Shown: piece by piece, positions 58,007-64,000 of the stretch
Layout: every line of letters begins with the position of its first letter
How positions within the stretch are numbered: the stretch's first letter is position 1
Source of the DNA: Apodospora peruviana
Taxonomy: Eukaryota > Ascomycota > Sordariomycetes > Sordariales > Lasiosphaeriaceae
Reading direction: 5' to 3'
Length of the DNA: 64,000 nt
Assembly: GCA_033439685.1 (NCBI GenBank)
Contig: JAUEDM010000001.1
Coordinates: 6,882,001-6,946,000, forward strand
Notes under the pieces: generated by a model
What the model was told of the DNA's origin: nothing
The model's database searches: none
The model's input: the letters and a program-made list of their open reading frames with translations, nothing else
Translations under genes and position numbers: made by a program

Positions 58007-59148
58007 TGTTTCTCGCGAGGCAAGTGAGGTATGGATAGATGGATATCATCTTGGCTCTGTCACAGCGACATTCCTGCCTTGTCTATTTTCACTCCGAATC
58101 ACCACATACTAGGCTCATCATTTTGTCTTTTTGCTCTGGGTCATCTCATCTTCTTCGGCGTTTTTGTTAGCAGCGGTTATTGGGATTTTCTTGTCTTGTA
58201 GTCGGTTCGTTTCTGCTGTTGTGCCGTGTTGGGTGACTCAGACATGGGCGATATCTGATTTATAGGTCAGGGATATTTCTAGCAGATTTTGTTTATTAGC
58301 GGATTAGGTGAGACAGGATTATCAGTCGCTTCTCTTCAGGCCATATCATGCCACGTTTAAGGCCTCTCATTTTTCTTTCTTTCTGTTTGTTGCTGTGTTT
58401 TCTATTGTTTATGGGCGGGCTTATAGTATCCGATCATTATTATTGTTGTGACAGAACCGCTGAGCTGGTTTCACACTGATTTCGCTTACCGAAATTACGA
58501 AAGTCGAACATCTCTCTCTTTTTCACCGCTCGCTGTAGGAACATAACTTTGTTATCATTGACAGTGAGGTTGAGCAAAGTCAGATTCCGAATACGAAGTG
58601 TGTGCATCCCTTATCAAGAAAAGGGCGGCAGCAATCTTTCGGAATAAAAGAACAAGCATATACGCCACATCATCTACAGAGAATGAGTCATGAAGGAAAC
58701 GGAGCAAAGAAATGTCGCAAAGGACGAAAAAGAAGATGGTAATCTTAAGGAAAAAGCTGATGGATAAACGGCACCGTCTCAAAGCAGAAAAGAGCTACGC
58801 CTCTTCAAGGGGAAAATAAAGGAAGGAAATTGAATAATAAGGATAAGAAGTTTTTCCTCTTATCAATTTACCACGGAAACAAAATTCCAACCAGGTTTGT
58901 AATCAACGCCAATACTCACCGCAAAAAGAAAACAAAAAAAACCGGTCCTAACCACGCCTCATCATGCTGACTGACTGCGCAATCCCAACCCAGGTACAAA
59001 CATTTTAATATCATAGACGATGTTAAGACCTCTATGCCAAGATCGCATGTATAATCATGATATACGTGGATGGCAGAGAGCGACTGGGACTAACAGACTG
59101 TTATGAACCAGACAGGCCGTACATTAAAAAAAGAAAAAGAAAAAGACC
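58007..59148. other. 3' flank of zinc-finger gene, no gene recognised
   Basis: T-rich 3' region (many ttttt and tctttctttc runs, about 58110-58400) followed by unremarkable sequence. Confidence 0.5.
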
Positions 59149-59149
59149 C

Positions 59150-59227
59150 GGGCAGAGGCCGGAATCGAACCGGGCTCTCGTGGTCCGGAGACAGACCGCG
59201 CTGCTCTACCACTGAACTACTCACCCC
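59150..59227 (-). tRNA. tRNA-like Pol III unit, degenerate tRNA or pseudogene
   Basis: On the minus strand an A box (TAGTTCAGTGGTAGAGC) and a perfect B box (GGTTCGATTCC) are spaced as in a tRNA, and a strong T-run terminator (CTTTTTCTTTTTC) follows directly at about 59145-59125. The acceptor stem GGGTGAG/CTCTGCC has two mismatches. The anticodon arm gives only a four-pair GGTC/GACC stem with an eight-base loop, and the T stem has one mismatch. The isotype therefore cannot be assigned. It could be a decayed tRNA or a tRNA-derived element that is still transcribed. Confidence 0.5.
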
Positions 59228-60020
59228 GGCATACATACGTTATTGGCGAAAGAAGGATGTGTAAGATCATATTATATAGCAGGTAGGTAGGTAATTGTTG
59301 GGTAGGTAGGCTCCTCTGGAAAGGTTATGATACCCGTAATTATGTTTGCGACCTCGTTGACAAGTTGGTAGTAACCAATTCCCAAGAAAGTACCTTAACC
59401 ATCACAACGTGTGTTATCGTCATCATAAAAGTCACATCAGAATCACTCGCGGACAAAAGCAAAACCTGGATCGGAGCAGAGAGAGTTATACAGAGCGGGT
59501 CCTAAATCGAACACCAATGCAATTAAATTGTGATAATCATCATATAAGTTATACGCTCAAGAATGACTAGGAGCGAGGTGGAGTTGGTACTAATGAGGCT
59601 CCCCTGCTGCTGGAACGGTTGAACAAAAGTAACGAATAAAGAAGGAAAAAAGCTCAACAAGCGCCCTCCCATTCCTGCTTTGCATCCCAATTGTTGTCCT
59701 CTGTCTGTCCTAACGCCGAATACCGAATATCATCATGTCCGTTCCTCCTTGGAGACTGAAAAGAAAAAGGGGGCGTATGAAGACGTAACAAACTTCGGGC
59801 CGTAGCCATGCGAGTTGAGAGGGAAAAAAATCTATTAACCATGCAGTCATAAAGTGAGTAAAAAGAGTATGAGTTGAAAAAGGAGAAACGTTGTAGTCGT
59901 GTGTGTTAGTCGTCATAGTCATTCGCTTGTAGAACCAACCGCACTGTTCTTTCATTTGTCGCTGGTTGACGTCGAAATTTTGCCTAAGCAGAGATAGTTC
60001 GCTTAGGAGAAGATAAAATC
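59228..60020. other. intergenic, tRNA-like unit to RING gene 3' end
   Basis: A tandem GGTAGGTAGGTA motif lies at 59281-59314. No gene recognised; the right part is probably the RING gene 3' untranslated region. Confidence 0.5.
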
Positions 60021-62707
60021 TCATAGAATGCGACGTGACATGGCATCCGCTCTGAGGAAGCGCATATTCTGGTCGATATTGGGCATATCGCCATATGGCG
60101 AGCCCGACTCGTCCGGAGGCCCGACAACCGGGGGGAGGGACGCGCTTGACGGAAGCTGCTGCGAGTATGCGTCCAACTGAGACGGGCCGGGCAACGGCTC
60201 ACCACCAGGATTCATACCGGGGGGCCCATTAGGCTGTCCCTGGTAAGCCTGGTTGGCAGCATCGGAATTCATCAACGATGGAAAGCCGGCCATGAAGTGA
60301 GCGGGATGGCCAGATCCCATGGGCATCGGTGGCGGCGGGTTCAGTGCAAACGGTTCCGCAGACTGGAAGGCCGGCATGTTGGGTGGGCGCCCCATAGTGC
60401 CCGGGTGATAACTGTAAGGACGCTGTTGGCCGCCAGGAGCAAACTGTGTTGCGAAGAGGGGAGTCAGTGATCTTCGCGGATCTTGCGAGAACGGGTACCA
60501 ATGAGGCGGAAGGTTAGGGGGATTTACACGCTCACGAGCCGGGCTCTGGTGTAAGGGAGCTGTTGGAGCCTGTACCCCCGAATGTGAGGGGCCTTGGCGG
60601 GTGGCATTTGCATTTGCCGTAGATGGTGAGGCACGGAAACTGCTGTGTCTGGCCCGAGTCCGTCTCCTAGATTCAGAAGCCTCCGAGGGTGGCGACCGTC
60701 GTTCTCCGGTCTGCCATGTCCGGGGTGGGCTGGCGTCGAACCTCTCATCCCGCTGTGCCATGATGCGAACCAAAGTCTCGCCAAATCTGTGCGTTGTAAG
60801 TGGAAGTCTAAGCTTTATGGCATCTCGAGATGAAACTTACGGGGAAGTCCTGTTATCGCTGGAGGGTCGAGTGCCGGTATATCGCGTATGACGATAAAGG
60901 TCTCGCAGGGCTTGGGTGTTGGCCGGAAATATGGGCTCGGAGTGAACCTTGTCCCGACAGTACGGACAGCTATCGGACTCCTCGAACCACTTCTTGATGC
61001 AGTGATCGCCGAAGATGTGCTTACAACCGGGAAGACGGAGAGGAGCTTCGTTGATGCCTTCGGGGTTGGGTATGCCAAACTCATTGTAGCAAATTACACA
61101 AGCTGCATGTAGGTGTTAGCGAGTCTTTTGGTTGCATGGCAGGGTGGGGAACAAAACTCACTTCGCTCGCTCTCTTCAAGACTGTCCATGTCAACACTCT
61201 GTAGCGCCGAGAGCGCCTTCTTCGAGGCAATCCGCTTGTTGGATATCTGGCCACGGAGGATCTGGTGGGCTCGAACTTGAGCTTCGCCCATGTCACGGTG
61301 ATAGTTGCTACTCCCAACCTGGAACTGTTCAATGAACCGCAACGCCTGATCGCCATCCAGTTGATCCAGATCCTCATCACTATCATAATCCGAATTTTGG
61401 GCAGCTTGACGGGGGAGTCGTTGCGGTCGAGGGACCGTATAGTTCCGACGACGTTCCGTGTTTGGAGGTGCTGGCGGGGCCGGCAGCAAGTCTGGGATTT
61501 CTGATGCGGCCGTAGGAGTCGCCTCGACTCGGGAAGGCTCTCTCAGATCGCCGAAGAGCAAGGGGCGAGACTGTGGCGGGCCTGTCAACGGCGCGCTATT
61601 CCTATTTCCAACTCCATTACTAGGGTTCAGTCCACGTGGGGACTCGTCCAGACTACCGAAAAGCGGCGGCCGGTTAGTGAGGATATCGGGGCTCGACTCT
61701 CCGGAGCTCGACATGGTGGAGTTCAGGTGAGACGGAGTCGGCTGAGGGTTGAGGGCGGGCAGACTAGGGCCGCGGGTGGCACCGGACTGGATACTCGGGT
61801 GGGATTGAGCGGGGTTCATGCCTCGGTCGGCGTTCAGCGAAGTGGACGGGTTAAAGTGACCAGAGCTAGCGTTTCCGTTATTCGATTGCGTAGGTTGGTT
61901 GTGATGGTGATTGTGTTGAACAGCCGAGTTTCCCCCAGGGAATCGATGCAAGTTTGGAGGTTGGCGGTGGAAGAAGGCAGTGAATGGGTCGTGGTGAGGC
62001 AGCTGGTGAGGCAGCTGGTGCGGCACCTGGCTGTGCATCAGTCCGGGAGCCTGAGGTTGGGCTTGGCCCGGACCTGGGCCACCGTTCCCGCCAGTCCCCA
62101 CACCGGCACCGGCGCCTGTACCGGCGCCCAAGCTCTGCCCTGGGCCCGAGACACCGCTTAAGCCCGAAATATACGGGTCCGATCCAGAGCTCCTTGAATA
62201 ATGGTGGATTTGGTGGTGCGGAGGCAGGCCGACCTGTGCAGGCCACGGGAATGCGGGGTGTGTGGAAGGATTCCACGAAGTGTTGCCAGCAGAATGGACC
62301 GGGTCGTAATAAAGGCTGTGTTGGTGCGACTGATGGGTGCTCCGGTTTGGCGACGGTGACAGGAAAGCAGTGCCCTGGTGCTGAGGTTGATGGGGATGGG
62401 GGTGCTGTTGGTGAAGGGTGGGGTGGGTTTGTTGAGGATGCTGTTGTTGCGGGTACTGTGGCAAGTTCGAAAGCTGCTGCTGTTGGTGCTGGTAATTTTG
62501 GTGGTGGTCTGGCCGAAAATACGGGCACCCTTGAGACTGCTGCGGGGCATGCTGCGGGGTGTTTTGCTGCCCCTGGCCGTGGCCGTGGCCGTGAGCCTGC
62601 CGGACAGCCTGAGCTTGCTGGAATGCCGCCTGAATCTGTTGATCTTGTTGCTGAGCCGGCGAAGCCGAAGCGTCAGGATGATGCATCACATAGTCCATTT
62701 CCTCCAT
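60021..62707 (-). CDS. large RING-finger protein with His/Gln-rich N-terminus
   Basis: Three exons, 61162-62707, 60841-61102 and 60021-60786 (857 residues). Introns of 59 and 54 bases have GTGAGT and GTAAGT donors and a CGCTAACAC branch. The N-terminal 250 residues are very rich in Gln, His and Pro, then Gly/Ser-rich. An acidic helix (DYDSDEDLDQLDGDQALRF) precedes the RING, which is encoded by exon 2: CVIC...LPGCKHIFGDHCIKKWFE...CPYC. The fifth ligand, usually His in RING-H2, is Gly here, with His displaced two residues. The C-terminal third is Pro/Ser-rich and disordered. RING domains of this type act as E3 ubiquitin ligases; the substrate is unknown. The start is the first ATG of the frame at 62705-62707. 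Confidence 0.88.
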
Positions 62708-64000
62708 CGTCCTTCACCAAAGAGGATCAGAAAGCCCCGAAGCTGGTCGACCGGCTCCCTTGTTGTCGCGCTTCCAGGTTCCCAATTTCGCGCGGAGCAG
62801 CACCTCAGTAGAGCATCCAACGGCTCGCCCTTCCTTTCTGCCTGATCGAGGACGGAGATCGATTCTGACCAAGGACGAGGGCCTGAGGAATAGACAGCCT
62901 AGGTCGGTTTGCAATCACGACGGAAACCTGCAGCAGAGGCTGGACATGGACCATGCACCTTGCTGTTCTCGTTCGCTCTCCCAGCTTCCTTTTCGTGGTG
63001 GGGGCAAGAAGGGGCGGACGTTCTCGACAAACAAATATGCCCGTGGCCGGTCGATGAAGTGGCCGGCTGCAGCTCGAAACCGCCGGCGAAAGCGATGCTG
63101 GCAAAAGCTGTTCTTCCGGAATTCTGGATTTTGCAGTTGTCTAGAAGACACAGTCAAAAGTAAAGCGTTGCGGCCAAGGCAACTTTATTGCAGTTCGTGG
63201 CTGAGGGTGTAAGTAATCGGAGCGAAGTGGTGGACCTATTGTCCAGCCTGGTTAATGACGGATCGAGGTATTGTATGTGAATAAATTGATATCCGTCTCT
63301 TCACTGTTGTGCACGCACCACAATGACAGCAAGACGGCCACAGTCCCGGTGAATTTTCAAGTCCTAGCCCACCGCAGGCGGGCTTGATGTCCAGAGAAAT
63401 TGCATTCGTCTGATGCAGAGGTTGCGGGTGAATGTTCTCGGTCGGTCCGACGATCGGGATCCTGCAGCGTCCAGCACCCACTTCCTTCTCGTCGTTCGTG
63501 TCCCACGCTGATTCACCAGGCTGGTTTCCTCCTCTTGTTGTCTTTCTCTTCTACTTTCGATCGGCCCAACAATCCCCGCTTCAAGTTTCAGCAGATGCCT
63601 CCGTCTTTTCTCCTTTTGATGTCTGGGCCCCTTTCCCCTCGCGGCTGCTTGGCTGAACCCCGCAATGTCCGAGGCTGACGAGACGAAGCCGTTACGTCGG
63701 TGAGGCGGGCGGACAAGTACCTGGTAAGTGCCCGCGCAGCTTCAACGAAAGGGATGCCAGAAGCTCTCACGGCGGGAGCTGGCGAAGAGGATGACAGCCC
63801 CTCCGGTTGCGTTGGTTTTACGGTGAGATGCAGTGCGAAATGAGCAGAGCAGCAGGAAGACAAAAGGTTGGACGGAGCGGCAGGCGAGACAAAGTGGGAA
63901 GAGCGTTGGTTTTGTATCGGCAAGGCAGAAAGAGGGAGTGGACAGCACCAGACGCACACGCACACGCACACACCCTGGGCTGGCCTGCCGAGTCGGAGAC
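62708..64000. other. upstream region of the RING gene, to window edge
   Basis: No gene recognised. Holds the RING promoter/leader, and a short CACACG dinucleotide-type repeat at about 63952-63973 near the window end. Confidence 0.5.

Noticed and set aside
61984..62811. Gly/Ala-rich plus-strand frame opposite the RING gene
   Set aside because: Antisense shadow of the His/Gln/Pro-rich coding sequence.

Overview
This window looks like nuclear DNA of a filamentous ascomycete, most likely a Sordariomycete. The genes are mostly split by short introns (about 50-80 bases) with GTRNGT-type donors and CTRAC/CTAA branch sites. The protein families (LCL3, Pkr1, YVC1-type TRP channel, Sel1-repeat protein, MeaB-like bZIP) are typical of these fungi. 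The order-level placement is inference. There are no operons, CRISPR arrays or complete transposons.

Left third (1-19.6 kb): the 5' part of LCL3 (minus, cut by the window edge), a small Cys-rich protein (minus), a HAD phosphatase (minus), the TFIIF beta subunit (minus), a five-finger CCCH protein (plus), a Baeyer-Villiger-type flavin monooxygenase (plus, eight exons), the ARPC2 subunit of Arp2/3 (minus), UTP12 (plus), ATP synthase subunit b ATP4 (minus) and NOC4 (plus). Three close divergent pairs (TFIIF beta/CCCH, ARPC2/UTP12, ATP4/NOC4) share short promoter regions. UTP12 and NOC4 both belong to the small-subunit processome.

Middle (19.6-43.5 kb): about 8 kb without a recognisable gene, ending in the CT-rich leader of a MeaB-like bZIP factor (plus). 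Then come another 3.5 kb gap, a six-exon Sel1-repeat protein (minus) with a G20 run in an intron, an intron-bearing tRNA-Ile(AAT), a proline-rich helix-turn-helix protein (plus), a YVC1-type TRP channel (plus, seven exons) and a second small Cys-rich protein ending in a CaaX box (plus).

Right third (43.5-64 kb): MTQ2 (plus) converging on SmD1 (minus), PKR1 (minus), an F-box protein (plus), an ACAD10/11-type kinase-fold protein with a peroxisomal signal (minus), an LRR-like fragment (minus), a four-exon gene resembling the Tse2 ADP-ribosyltransferase-like toxin-domain family (plus), a C2H2 zinc-finger gene with a one-base frameshift (plus), a tRNA-like Pol III unit (minus) and a large RING protein (minus).

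The most interesting accessory content is the Tse2-like gene, the two related small Cys-rich proteins (one with a farnesylation-type C-terminus), the bZIP with a hydrophobic segment, and the frameshifted zinc-finger gene. All exon borders were read by eye from splice signals and family sense; none is backed by RNA data.
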